From NCBI GenBank assembly GCA_021521415.1, contig JAIQDT010001128.1, positions 558,001 to 622,000 on the forward strand: DNA of 64,000 nucleotides, read 5' to 3'. Shown here one piece after another: positions 21,902-33,765 of this stretch (positions within the stretch are counted from its first letter, which is position 1; each line of letters starts with the position of its first letter). Source of the stretch: Bidens hawaiensis (Eukaryota > Streptophyta > Magnoliopsida > Asterales > Asteraceae). Under the pieces are notes generated by a model. The model did not search any database, was not told where the DNA came from, and saw nothing but the letters and a program-made list of their open reading frames with translations. The position numbers and the translations under genes were made by a program.

Positions 21902-24900
21902 TCTGCCTATACTATTAAATCAATTGAGTTTATGTCCACATGTTCTCTTTCTATTGATCTAATACTAATATTTTCATTTATATAAATCGATTCTCTATTT
22001 TTTTTGATAATAAAATAATTATAAAACAAAATCTACCTATTATATTGGCCAATTCTCATTATTTTCATAAATATAAGACAATATAATAATTCAAAATTAA
22101 TTATAGTTGAAATTCCGGATGAACCCGAAATTAATGTTTATAACCGATGTATATTGACCGCAATTCAAATAATCGGTTATAAAGAGACGGATAATGGAAT
22201 CAGTCTTTCAATCCCGCAAACCCATCGTCCCTACATCCTCATTCTAATTTCTTCCAAAATTCTTCACCCACAAACACTAATTCCACATTGATATAATATC
22301 GATTTGGTTTCAAAATCTTGGTGTCCTTAACATATTACAAACCCTAATGCACATCCATGTTATCTCTCAATCAGTTCACGATCTATTCAACCCCGACTGA
22401 TTATTCAAGGTATGATAATTTCTTTTTAGCTTGCATTAATGGCTGTCATTTTCATCAGTTAAAATATTTTAAGTTAATTTTGTAGGATTTGTTCGTTTGT
22501 AAATCCACATTTTGATTAACAACCATGTTATATTAAACCCTAATAATCCCCTTGAATAGATTAATTTGCAAAAGTTTTGTTTAATATAAGGTAATCATCG
22601 TTCCATTCTGACCCAAACGTTTCATCCCTTGCAATTCATTCTGTTTTTCGATACCATCATTTAGTTTAAGGTAATCATTAGTTTAATTACCTTGCAGTTC
22701 GTTCGGATCTCTTTCTGGTTAGGGTCCATTAAGGACTAAGGAGGCGACATTTGCGGGTGCTGTTCTGTATTATCAGGTATGAATTATCGTCTTATTTATG
22801 CCATTCTTGGTTCGCTTTTGTATGGTTATAATTTTTGTTGATGCTTAGAAAATATGAATGCCTTTCAAGTGTTTTGATGAATACACAGATTTTTTTGTTT
22901 GTTACTTTTGGTCATATACTGAAATGCTTAGAACTTTTATAACTTGTTGTTAATAACTTAATACGAAAGATGAGGATGGTAATTTGTATTGTTGTTTGTT
23001 GTGACACATTATGGTAAAGTGTTATAATTATTGAAATATAGTAAATGGTGTTCTCTGTTTCATTCCTTTCCGTTGGTTCATTCTTGGTGAAGTGTGGCCA
23101 GCACAATCAAATCAAGGTTAGTCATTTGCTAAATTCGTCCTTGAATTCGGTTTCTAATGAACCGGTTTCGGTTGATAACCATGTCGAATATGTACACATT
23201 ATGAAGTTTAATGATTGTTGCTTTAAAACTTGGTTATATAGAGAAAATAATTTTTGTTATTGTATGACATGTTTTGAGTCTTTTATTTTCATGCTAGTCC
23301 TATAATGGTTATTGCAGTAAAACTTACATAAATTGAGTAAATAATGCTTTTGGTGTATGATGTTTTAAGTCTTTTAATCTCAGGTTAGTATGTTGGAGTT
23401 GGAATTAGTTGTGCCAAAGGATTGCAGGTTTCTTTTTAAATCATTTTCTTTAATTACAAGTTATGGATTTTTGGTATTTTTATGTAAATGATAATTAAGT
23501 TTTAGACTGTGTTGGCAAGATTTGTTATCTAATAATCATCATTATGTAGGTAATCACTAATGTGCGTGCCCAAATAACTTTGCAAGCTATGGATTTTTGA
23601 TATTTTTATTTGACGTGGTGCCCAAACAATCATCCACCATTACGCGTGGTTTAATCACATTTGTTATCTAATAATCATCATTATGTGGGTAATCACTAAT
23701 GTGCATATACTATTTCTGTTATTACTTTTTATTGATATTGTGAAATGTATTATGTTTGCAGGAGGCATTAGTTGATTTATGGGTTCTCGAATTTGGAATC
23801 TGAACCATTCTAAGAGTTGATTTAAAACTTGAATTTGAGTTTGAAAGGCGAAGATTAACCAAGGATGATGTTAGGAGGCATGATCAATGTATAAGATCTT
23901 TACTATTTTCTTTTATTTTATATTCTATTTACTAATCGTTTTATTATCTCTTTAAGCCCACAAATTCTGAAGTATCATCCACAAATGTTGCAAGAGTACC
24001 CTTCTGGTGAATAACACGTAAGCTTCATGTCATTTTCTTGATTTTTAATGGTGTATTTTTTTATTTATTTTAACATGTTTTTATCTTTTTGCGGGGAGAC
24101 ATGGGATGTGGGAAAACCTTGGTAGCGTTCTTAGCATGCGTGGAGGTTACTGGTTCACGATATCAGGTCTATTTTATTTTTTACATTCTTTTATATGCTC
24201 TTCTTATTGGTAACGTTTTCATAAACCTGTTTGTGATAAATTTTTAGGCAGCTTTCATGTTTCTAACCGACTTGCTTGCCATCCAACACCGTGATCATCT
24301 TCTTGATTTTGTTGGAGAATACAGAAGATATACCTTGAAAATCATCTATTGCTTTATTAACGTGCTCAGTTCCGCATAATTTGTTTCATAAATGAGGTAA
24401 TTTATGAGGAATAAGCCTCTATCACAAGTTATTATGAGTATGTTGTTTTTCCGCATAATTTGTTTCATAAATGAGGTAATTTACTTTAATAGTGGACCGT
24501 ACTTCTTAAGGTTTTTCACGGTCCGGTTCTGACGGTGTTTAGGTCAAATCGTTGGTCACGTTTTTTTTATTTGAAAACTCAAAACTGAACCGAACCGAAC
24601 CATGACAATCAGTTTGGTACTTTGGTTTCACGGTTCTCTCAGTGATTAATCAATTTTTTTAAGATTAATGATTTTATTAGTTGGTTATCATTGTTTATGT
24701 GTTAATCTTGTGAAGGTTTACTCACTTGAAATCGGGCCTCTGCATGATGTGTGGAAAAATATTGCAGTTTTGGGTATGCAACATCTATTACTTTTTTTTT
24801 GGTCTTTACTTTTTTTTTAATAATTATTAATAAATAAAAATTTTAAAAATATATATTTAACCAATTTCAATATTCATATACAGGGACTCAAAATCAAGTT

Positions 24901-25324
24901 TAGATAAAGAAATAAGTAATTATTTGAAGATAATGTTGGATTCGCAAAATCCTTTGGTTCAAGGTTATCGCCTTATCGGATGATAAAAAATTACTTTTAA
25001 CAAGATGCCGGTAAGAGGTTACTAATCGGTTCTTGAACGAGGAGCTATAGATCACAAACGAGTTTGAATGTCTTTTTCTTTCATTAAAGAAATATTTAGC
25101 AGTTAAGGAAGATTATGTTTTAAAGTTTGTTTGTAAACATTCTACTATGTAATGTAATTTTTTTTAAGTATATGACTTTCAATATTATGTTTCTATTTGA
25201 ATAAGACTTGCAATTGTAATCATGTTACCGTCTAAAAAAATATTTAAAAATATGTTGTCGTTTAAAACTATATATATGTTTTTAATTGATGATTTTTTTT
25301 ATTTCCACCCGTGTCGTACACTGG
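21902..25324 (+). mobile_element. Candidate non-autonomous Helitron
   Basis: The start A|TCTGCCTATACTATTAAA matches the TC...CTATACTATTAAA style of plant Helitron 5' ends. The end ACCCGTGTCGTACACTGG|T offers a small hairpin (GTGT-CGT-ACAC) and a CTRR terminus (CTGG) before a T. There are no terminal repeats and no target duplication beyond the A/T host dinucleotide, as expected for Helitrons. No Rep/helicase ORF lies inside, so the element would be non-autonomous. It contains a RecG gene fragment and several AG|GT junctions that look like captured exon ends. The boundaries are a proposal. Confidence 0.5.
24095..24330 (+). pseudogene. RecG-like DNA helicase gene fragment, two exons
   Basis: Exon-like block 24095-24166 encodes GDMGCGKTLVAFLACVEV and then TGSRYQ, a Walker A motif (GxxGxGKT) with flanks matching plant RecG helicase (organelle-targeted in Arabidopsis). 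It ends at a GT donor at 24167. An intron of 81 bp ends in TTTTTAG, and the second block from 24248 continues in frame with AAFMFLTDLLAIQH and then RDHLLDF, again RecG-like. Neither upstream nor downstream helicase motifs were found, so this is a captured or relict piece, not a gene. It lies in the candidate Helitron in its forward direction. Preservation of the intron indicates a DNA-level copy rather than a processed one. Confidence 0.7.
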
Positions 25325-28180
25325 TTAATAACCTACTATTTAATAAATCACCAAATATCCATTCATCATATTTTCCAGGATCATTTTTATAAAAGCTAAA
25401 TACGACAGTCCATAAAAAAACATCAAACTAAAAAACCGTTCGCAATATCTAGGAACTTAGTCCACATCTTTTACAAGCACAGTATTTTTGCACCAACATG
25501 AAACTCGAAGTGATTTTTTTTTCAAAAAGGTGATGGTGATTTTTTTTATTAACATGATTGATTTAAAAATATTTGTTAAAATAGGTTAAAACTAAATAAC
25601 TACTTTACTTCTTTATTTTCATATCAGAAAAAAAAGAAGTTAAGTTAGGCAAAAATAATCCAAAGTCATGTTAAATAATAAAATATAACTTATAAAAATA
25701 ATTTTATTAGCTAAAAAAACTCTAATATAAACTAGCGTGCCTTATATGTTCCCATAATTCGATAGGTGGTAAATTAATATGTTCTCCCATGAGACAAAAT
25801 TATTCCAGCATTTTATCAAACATATCAAAATGACATTGGGTGGGGGTGGAAAAGATTCTCAATACACACACTAGTGGGTGACCCATATATCTTGATGGGT
25901 TCGTAAAAGTTTAATTTAATCTGACTTTTAATCCGACTTACCTTAAACACCCTTTATATTTGGTATTATTACTATTATTTTGAGTAATAATAATTATTAG
26001 TGGTTATGTTATATAAAGTAGTGAATTAAAAATACATTATTAAAAATGCAGTGAATTAAATATGCATTTTTAAACAATTTATACTAATTATTAATGGTTA
26101 CAAATTAAAACAATTAAGAAACTATAAAATTACTTAAAGTGAATGCATATGTACTGTATAAATAAAATATTGTAAACTCTTAAAATTAAAAACATCCTCA
26201 GTCCTTCACAAATGTATTATATATAACTAGTCGGGTACCCGCGCGATGTAGCGAGAAACAATACGTAAAGGTTGTTAGCAAACCAAGCCTAGCTCGAGCT
26301 CGACTAAAACTTCAATCCGAGCTCAACCTCAAGTCCTTCTTGATTATTTTGATATTTATATAATATAAGTTCTTTTAATCATATTTTATAAAACATATAA
26401 AAGGAAAAAAAATAAAGTTGAGTAATATTTAGATAATAGTAAGTGGTCAAAGTTGTAATTATTCCTTAAACTTTGAATTGTAATAATTAATAAGTTTGTT
26501 TATGTTTTTTATAAAAAAGATAAAGGGCTAGATTTGTAATTAAATGAAACATGAGATTATAAAGTTTATCCTTTAAAAATTTATACATTTATGCATAATT
26601 TCATAATGACTTGTACATTTTAAACCGTCCATCTGTATTGAAAAAAATTTATACTGAAACGTCAACAAAAATAAACACGTTTAAATAGGTATGTTCGAAA
26701 AAATTTTAATCTTATTTTTGTAAGGCATATATGAACAAAACCAAAAAAAAAAATAAAGTTGAGTAAAAAGTAGTTAATCATGAGGGATCAAAGTTGCAAC
26801 TATTTTCTTAATTAACAAAATTTAAGTAAAGTTAAGGTACTATATTTGTAATATTTTGATAAAAATCAAATGAACGTGGGTTTTATGTATGTAAAAGACA
26901 AGTGTATCTCTTACCTCATGCTTTAAGTGTTGTAAATTACTTAAAATGGGTGTCTTAATTTACCCTTGTTTGGTGTATTATATATAGTATAAATATATAA
27001 CATAAATATAATATATAATTGTATATAGCAATTCTTAGTAGTATTATACTAAAACTAATATAAACAATCTTTTTAATTAATGGTATACATTCTGAAAAAT
27101 AATAAAATATAAAACTTTTATATGTTATAATATTTTTTTCTATGAAATTAGAATTAATGAAAACACAATATTAATAACCACATTTCTTCTTTTTCTCTCC
27201 ATCCATACATAAAATAACGAAATTGCCACCATATCGAACTTAACTATTGAATTGATTTGATGGATGACATGTATTCATATAGAAATTATCGTAAAGGTAA
27301 ATGTGGAATTTTGCTGTTAAAAAATAATAATATAATTCATATTACTTCGTAGAAACATGATCAAATACATTTTATTCTTAACATGAAAACAGTGAGAACC
27401 AATTTGTTGTTATTATTAGGTTTATTTTTATAGGTGTTTGCTGTTATTTTTTGTTCGTATTTGCTAGTTTTCGATTATGAGACGTTATAAGTATTTGCTT
27501 ATTTATATTTTGTTGTTATTATTAGATTTTTTCTTTGTTGTTATAAGTATTTGTTGGTATATGTTGTTATTATTTTGTTCTTGATTTTGATTCTTTTGTT
27601 GTAATTTTTAGGTTTTTTCTTTGTTATTACAAATCACTGTTTATGTATATTGGTATTGTACCTGTTATTGTTTCTTACGTTCTCAATTTTTATAAATTGG
27701 TATTATTTCCTACGTTCTTATGTTAAGATTAAAATGTACATGAACCTTCCCCTTACTTCGTATTAGTGGGGGGTGCATGTTGTGGATGTCGATGTTAACC
27801 GAAAACATTATTTTTCGTGATACATAAAGAACACATGATAAGAAATTTCCGACCCCATTTTCATTTTTACTATTGACCCCATTGGTTTTATGAAAAAAAG
27901 TAATGACCCATTTCCTATTTGTTCAATATACCGATTTTTCAAACGACTTCACTCATTTTACAAAATCTTAATATATGTGAGCCGATGCCTTAATATGGTT
28001 TGCATATATATATGCGAGTTTAAGGTGTGTATCACCTATATTTATCAATATAAAGATAGATTTTGATGACACAAGTGATACATCACCGATCACGCATTTA
28101 CTAACACATTAATGAATATATACAAATGAATATACGGAGAAGAAACTTGCAACAAAGACAAAATAATAATATAGTCACGA
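25325..28180. other. AT-rich spacer
   Basis: Long low-complexity stretch without coding potential. At 26229-26262 the sequence ACTAGTCGGGTACCCGCGCGATGTAGCGAG, read on the minus strand, ends in a perfect 10-bp palindrome CGGGTACCCG and CTAGT. This could be another Helitron 3' end, but no matching 5' end was found. Confidence 0.45.
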
Positions 28181-28181
28181 A

Positions 28182-28226
<45 letters not shown>

Positions 28227-28227
28227 C
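28182..28227. repeat. AAT microsatellite
   Basis: About 14 AAT units in an otherwise AT-rich spacer. A shorter array of the same unit lies at about 28721-28742. Confidence 0.85.
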
Positions 28228-28904
28228 AGTAATAACAACGTCAACAATAGCCGCAACAGCGGCGAGTGAAGGAAAAGAAAGAAAGAAAAGAAAGAAGGAA
28301 AAAGCTAAAGATGATGTGTCGGTTACATAAAAATAATATTAATTTATGTTTATTAAGTATTATAATAAAGAAAGAGTGAAAAAACATGTGTACCATTGAC
28401 TTAACGATTAAATTTAACCAAGTTAGTAATTTGGATGTAATTGACAAGAATTGTGAAACGTAGATGATCCATATGCAAAAAATACAATTTTTGGACTAAA
28501 TTCTCATTATTTGTCAAACTACAACTACGAAAATGACACTTTATTCTAAAAAAAACATAGAAATTAAATATGATAAACTTTATTATATATGATAGTGATT
28601 GGTATATACCATCCTTACAAAATTTAAGATATATATATAGTTTACTAAATTAACCGAAAAAATTAAATAAATAAATTTAAAGCATATATTATAATTTATA
28701 AATTTATATGACAGTTTACAATAATAATAATAATAATAATAATAGATAAGTTGATTGATTTTATAAAAATGGATCGACTTTTAAACATATATTTAGAAGT
28801 TAATGATTAAAAAAAGTGTTTTGTAAAATAAAATCATATTCGAGTTTTATTTTTTTACAATATTTAACAATATAATATAACATGTTAATGATAATATTTT
28901 TCCT

Positions 28905-29546
28905 TACCTGTCCAATTTCTAATGAATCGAGATAACCGTTTGTTCCGGTATAAATAGTAAGTATCTGTTCTTTTATCGCGAGAGGGGCGGATTGGGATTG
29001 TTTAAGCAATTCACGTAATCGTTGACCTCTTGCCAATTGATTATGAGTAGTTTTATCGAGATCAGAAGCAAATTGTGCAAAAGCTTCTAATTCTGCGAAT
29101 TGTGCCAGTTCCAGTTTTAATTTACCGGCTACTTTTTTCGTAGCTTTAATTTGAGCTGCAGACCCCACTCTAGAAACAGAGATAGCGGGTCGGATTCCAG
29201 CATTGAATAGGTCGGCAGATAAGAATATTTGTCCATCAGTAATTGAAATGACATTAGTAGGAATATAAGCCGAAACATCTCCCGATTGGGTTTCAACTAT
29301 TGGTAAAGCAGTCATACTTCCTTTACCTAAAAGAGAACATAATTTAGCAGCTCTTTCCAAAAGGCGTGAATGTAAATAAAAAACATCTCCTAGATAAGCC
29401 TCGCGCCCAGGCGGTCTTCGTAATAGAAGAGACATTTGACGATAAGCTTACGCTTGTTTAGAGAGATCATCATAAATGATTAAAGTGTGTCGTTCACGGT
29501 ACATAAAATATTCAGCTAGAGCTGCTCCTGTATAAGGAGCGAGGTA
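28905..29546 (-). pseudogene. atpA: Nuclear copy of plastid atpA (fragment)
   Basis: About 640 bp matching the second half of chloroplast ATP synthase CF1 alpha. Read on the minus strand: [12 protein letters not shown] near 29540, a block beginning [14 protein letters not shown] at 29435, [19 protein letters not shown], and finally LEIGQVRK near 28910, where similarity stops abruptly. An in-frame TAA precedes MSLLLRR (about 29448). About three residues are missing within [11 protein letters not shown] compared with the usual plastid protein. The remaining frame is open but lacks start and end. It is integrated plastid DNA in AT-rich nuclear spacer, not a functional subunit gene. Confidence 0.88.
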
Positions 29547-29769
29547 CATAAAATATTTCTATGATAACATTTTAAATTATATTTTTTTCAATATTTAACA
29601 AACATGGTTTGTTGTTGAGTTTTTTAGATTTCATCAAGTATTTTGGAGTATACAGTAACATACATAATATGTTAATATTTATTTGTATAAAAATGTGTAA
29701 ACATAATATAATTATGGTGTAAAAGGAAAGCGAATAATTATTTATTTATGATATATATTATGGTCAATT

Positions 29770-30113
29770 AATATTTTAGTTTTGAAAAAATTGGTTGTGC
29801 CTCAATGGTAGAGCACTCACTTTACTAGTGAGAGGTAGGGGGTTCAAACCTTATTATCACCAAATTATATGGGAGATATGAGGGATGACCCTGGCTTGCC
29901 ATGGTTCGAGTCCTGATCTCACCCGGTTTTACCGGCTCCTCGCTGTCGTGCCGTTTGGCGGGCGTGGGGGTCGAGTTTTATCCGGTGAATCCCTCAATAG
30001 GTAAACCGCTAGGGGCTCCGTCCGTCCGGACTACCTTTAGCCAATGACACCCACGTACGGAGTACCCGGCGTTACTTAGTTGGTCGTTCAAAAAAAATAT
30101 TTTAATTTTGAAA
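29770..30113 (+). mobile_element. tRNA-derived SINE with target-site duplications
   Basis: Body 29788-30095, flanked by an 18-bp direct repeat AATATTTTAGTTTTGAAA (29770-29787) and AATATTTTAATTTTGAAA (30096-30113), one mismatch. The head carries pol III promoter motifs: A-box-like TGCCTCAATGGT (29798-29809) and B box GGTTCAAACC (29841-29850). A second B-box-like GGTTCGAGTCC lies at 29903-29913. The body is GC-richer than its surroundings and ends in a short A run. Long target duplications plus an A tail mean LINE-mediated insertion. The family was not identified. Confidence 0.75.
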
Positions 30114-30611
30114 GAAAAAGAGATAAGAGGTTTAATCACAAAGCGACACATGTCAATATTATTTTCTTTTATTAGTAGAGTACGATAGGATTTAATTAAA
30201 TATCATAATTAAATGTTCCCGGTTTTGCTATATATATGTTAAAAAAATAAAAAAATAATAAGGGGTAAACTACTCCACTCGTCACAATTTTATTCTCAAT
30301 ATTTTTTGTTATTTCCCCTCGTTTTTGTTATGTTACTCTCTTTCTATATCATACTCTTTAATCTACCCAACAATGGGATGAAATGTTATATACTTATATC
30401 CATGGCATGCATATGAAAGAGTAAAACAATGTTGTAAATATTGTAGGAATTAGGTTCATCGCTTCATCTTTATTAGTTTATAATAATTATAAAATTAATA
30501 AAGATACTCTATTTATTCACGTGGGAAAACAATAGTACTATATCATGTACATAACATATTATGACAAGTGAGTTTTTTTAAATATTCTATGTATAGTTTT
30601 CAGTTTTACAT
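30114..30611. other. AT-rich spacer before the outer gypsy element
   Basis: No gene or element end recognised. The 5 bp before the LTR (TACAT, 30607-30611) nearly match TATAT after the far LTR. Confidence 0.5.
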
Positions 30612-31266
30612 TGTTGCTACAACAAAGATAAGACCAATGATAGTAAATGGACTGGTTAGGCTAACGAGCTTTAAGGGTTCAGGTTAACCTAACGCAGGTC
30701 GTGGTGTCCCTCTACGTTTTGCCGTAGAAGGAGGTTCACTAGTTAGTTGTTTGTTGTTATAGCTCACCGAAGATCAAGAACCGTAATGTTTAGAATCGGT
30801 TTTGGGATGATGTTCTTGGTGAAGCTATGAAGTTATTGAAGTAAGAAAGAAATAAACAAGAAGCATATTTCTCAAGGAAGAAGAGAAGATAAGGGAGAGT
30901 ATGTTATCTGTCCAGATCTTATTGTGTTCTTGTTTGTGGCCAAGTCTCTCTTATATAGGAGAAGAGACTTAAGCCTTTCGTCCAGTTGTAACTAAACTAG
31001 TTCCCTCCAGTTTGCATAGAGAGTTGACCTTTATGGGCTGGAAGCTTTGGACCGCTGGTTCATGATTAAAATAATAATACTTTATCTGAGCATGTCCCTT
31101 GCTCAGAGGGGACAAGGATGTGAACAGTGATTTGATATCGTACTGTAGCACGTGGGTACTTGTTTACATAAGTTTGGGCGGGAAACGAAGCTTTTAACCT
31201 TTTAACCTTTTTAGCGTTAATGTGTTCCAGCCATTTCATTATTTCCTTGGGCTACCCCCGTCATCA
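30612..31266 (-). repeat. 3' LTR of the outer gypsy element
   Basis: Begins TGTTGCTACAACAAAG and ends CCCCCGTCATCA on the plus strand. Near-identical over its length to 56485-57134. On the minus strand the TATA-like CCTATATAAGAGAG lies near 30945-30959. Confidence 0.9.
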
Positions 31267-31280
31267 GCCCCCTAAGTCAG
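31267..31280 (-). other. Polypurine tract of the outer gypsy element
   Basis: Minus-strand GACTTAGGGGGCTG directly precedes the LTR start TGATGACGG, the expected plus-strand priming site. Confidence 0.65.
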
Positions 31281-31592
31281 AGGGATTTTAGAGGTAAGCT
31301 CAAGGGCTTCTGACTTTTGCGCACATTTTGTTTATCGCTTAAAGGCTTCGAGGCCTGTAGGCTTCGAGGCTTTGTTCAGATTTGGTTATTTTTTGAAATG
31401 TTGACAAGACAGTTGATGTGATTGTAACTGTCAGATTGCGGTTCCCAATAACTGCTTTTTCATTAATAGTTATCAATGGGATAACTATTCATTTCCTTCC
31501 AGATTTCTTTAAAAATTTCCTCCATAAACATATTCAAGTTTCTTTCAATCCATTACCAGGTTAGTTTCGATCCATCATTTTTCTTCAAAATT

Positions 31593-33765
31593 ATGGTTGC
31601 CAAAAAGGATATTTCGATCAGTTTTTCCCGATTAACCCAAGAAGAGGTTGAATCGTTTTGTGTTGAGTGGGGAATAGGGTTAAAGTATAAGCCGATTGCT
31701 CCGCCAGTCGATTCTTCAATCGGTCGTTGTCCGGCGGGTTTTATTGCTCTGTATTGCTGTAATTTCGAATTTTCTAATCTCCGAAACCCTTTTTCGGTTT
31801 TTGTTCTCAATGTTTTGGAGTATTACCATGTATCGTTCGGTCAAATCCATCCAATAGGGCTTGCTAGGGTTTTGCATTTTGAGGTTTTGTGCAGAGCCCT
31901 TGGTTATGACCCTTCTTTATTGAGTTTTCGCCGTTTCTTTCGCTTAGCGAAAAACGGTGATTGGTACACGTTTGAACACACTAAGGTCGATATATGTTTG
32001 GTTTCCTCGGTGGTTACAACCCTCGGTTCTTGGAAGGACTGTTTTTTCTTTGTTACTGATTCTATCATTCCATTTAAACCCGTTTGGAGACAACCCGAGG
32101 CTGTTCTTAATGAACCAGAGCCAGCCGAGTCTGAGTTAAATGAAGCCTTTTTTAAATCAATTAGAAAATGTCCGTCACGTCTCCGCCCTCTTCTCGAACA
32201 CCTTCTTGTGTTGTTAGGAATAAGCAAATTGTGGGGTAAGCCTAATCGGGATCCCGTGCTTATGAGGGATAATAAGGGTATGCATTTGTTTGTCCCATGT
32301 TTGCTTTGTTTTGTTGATACATTTGCTAATGATTTTTCTTTGTGTTTTGCAGTTATGTCTGCCTTAGACTTTTTGAAAAGTGATGACACCTCGGATGTTG
32401 GGTTCACTGATGTTGCGGCTGTTGTTGGGGATGATTCGGTGGCTTGGGGGAAGGAGGGTCGTTTTGAAAGTGGTGGTTATGTGGGAGTGCCAGACGTTAA
32501 AGGGTTCACCAAAACTGCTGTTCCAAAGTCTTCCACTCGTCGTTCCACACGACGTTTGCTAAAGTCTGTTGGCACCTCATCTTCTCATGAATCAGTTGAG
32601 GTTAGTGATGACATTCATGTTTCTGAAGACCAAGGTCCAACTATGGAGGTTGAGAAGGAGCAGAGGTTGGTAGTTTCTAAGAAGTGAAAATCGGTTGGGA
32701 AGAAAAATGCGATGTCTGTGGTTCAAGGGTTGGATGGCGATGCTGTTTATGTGCCAGAGTGGAGTGTCAAGGTTGGGGATAGTTTCAAGGATCCCGAAGT
32801 TTGTGCTGATGGGTTAGCCCATTTTGCTCCTCCGGGGGTTCGTGATACTATCTCCAAGATGGAGGGTGATTCCCTGTTATCCAGGTTGATCTTGAACTCT
32901 TGTAACGTTTCTGCCCTTTTGGCAGAAGGTGTTACTCGCTTTCGAAAAGGGATGGAGGAGTATGAAGGATTTATGAAGACGAAGGAAAAGATGAAGGCCT
33001 CTATGACGGCCATGAAGAAGGAGGTTGAAGGTTTTTCAGAGAAGGAGAAGGTGTATGTGAAGAAGATTGACGAGTTGTCTCGTGGCCATGAGATTGAGAT
33101 GGTGGGTTTGAAAAAAGCCATGGAGGCTGACAGGGCCAAGTTGGATGCTGACCGGGAAGCCTTTGAGGTGCAAAGGAAAGCCTTCGAGATGGAGAAAGAA
33201 GGCTTAAAGGCTTCAGTCACCCAGACCTCTGATGACAACAAATGGCTAATTGAGCATGGGTTTCAACAGGTTGTGGCTTATTTGCTTCATTCTAGCGAAT
33301 CAACTCGGTGTTGGGCGGTGTGTATACGAAACTGTTGGCCCATGGTAAGCATTTGGGCTTCGTTGCTGGCTGCAGCTATCACGAGTCTGGCCAACCTATG
33401 GAGGAGTCACCCCTGTTCAACCGTGAAGCTTACAAGCTTTTTATGGACTCAGTTCGTGCCATGGAGAGGCTCACTTACCCTTATGTGGGTGAAGTATCAA
33501 CATGCTTTGGTAAGCCTCTTTCTGTGTTGCAGGGTTTGAAACCAGCCGGCCTTGTGAGAAGGTTGCTAAAGAGGTGCTCGAGTCCTTGTCGAAGAAACGC
33601 TCCCGTTCTGGTGACAGTGAAGAAACTTTATCCGGGGGCAGCGACGGATCTCATGTTGCAAGCCTCGAAGGCTCGGCTGTTGTTGATGTTGGCCCGCAAG
33701 TCAAGAAGTCCAAGAAGGTTAAGGGTGGTAAGGATAGTACCTCAAAGCCTGTTCACGATGTTTAA
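31593..33765 (+). pseudogene. Antisense extra ORF of the Tat element (gypsy-type transposon domain), broken
   Basis: Runs against gag-pol between integrase and 3' LTR, where Tat/Retand elements are known to carry an antisense ORF. Part 1 (31593-32687, 364 residues) has the globular N-terminal domain: SFCVEWGIGLKYKP, then HPIGLARVLHFEVLCRALGY and FRRFFRLAKNGDWYTF. I recall this as the 'putative gypsy type transposon' family, but no search was possible. A TGA at 32685 separates part 2 in the same frame (32712-33539), which has a long charged coiled coil (about 32930-33230, many K/E/M). A 1-base shift near 33298 and another change near 33520-33545 move the frame to a basic, serine-rich tail ending at 33765. 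A 75-bp GT...AG segment (32278-32352) with a pyrimidine-rich 3' end may be an intron. Function unknown. Confidence 0.7.

Noticed and set aside
28800..29435. A nuclear protein-coding gene of 211 residues
   Set aside because: It is plastid atpA sequence with lost start, an upstream in-frame stop, a small deletion and an end read from AT-rich flank.
29798..29862. A functional tRNA gene
   Set aside because: A and B boxes and a CTCAC/GTGAG anticodon stem are present, but the acceptor stem does not pair properly and the unit continues into a body with target duplications and an A tail, so it is the head of a SINE.
33510..33532. A true 23-bp intron (GTAAGC...TTGCAG)
   Set aside because: Far below the minimum length for plant splicing; at most a relic of a longer intron.
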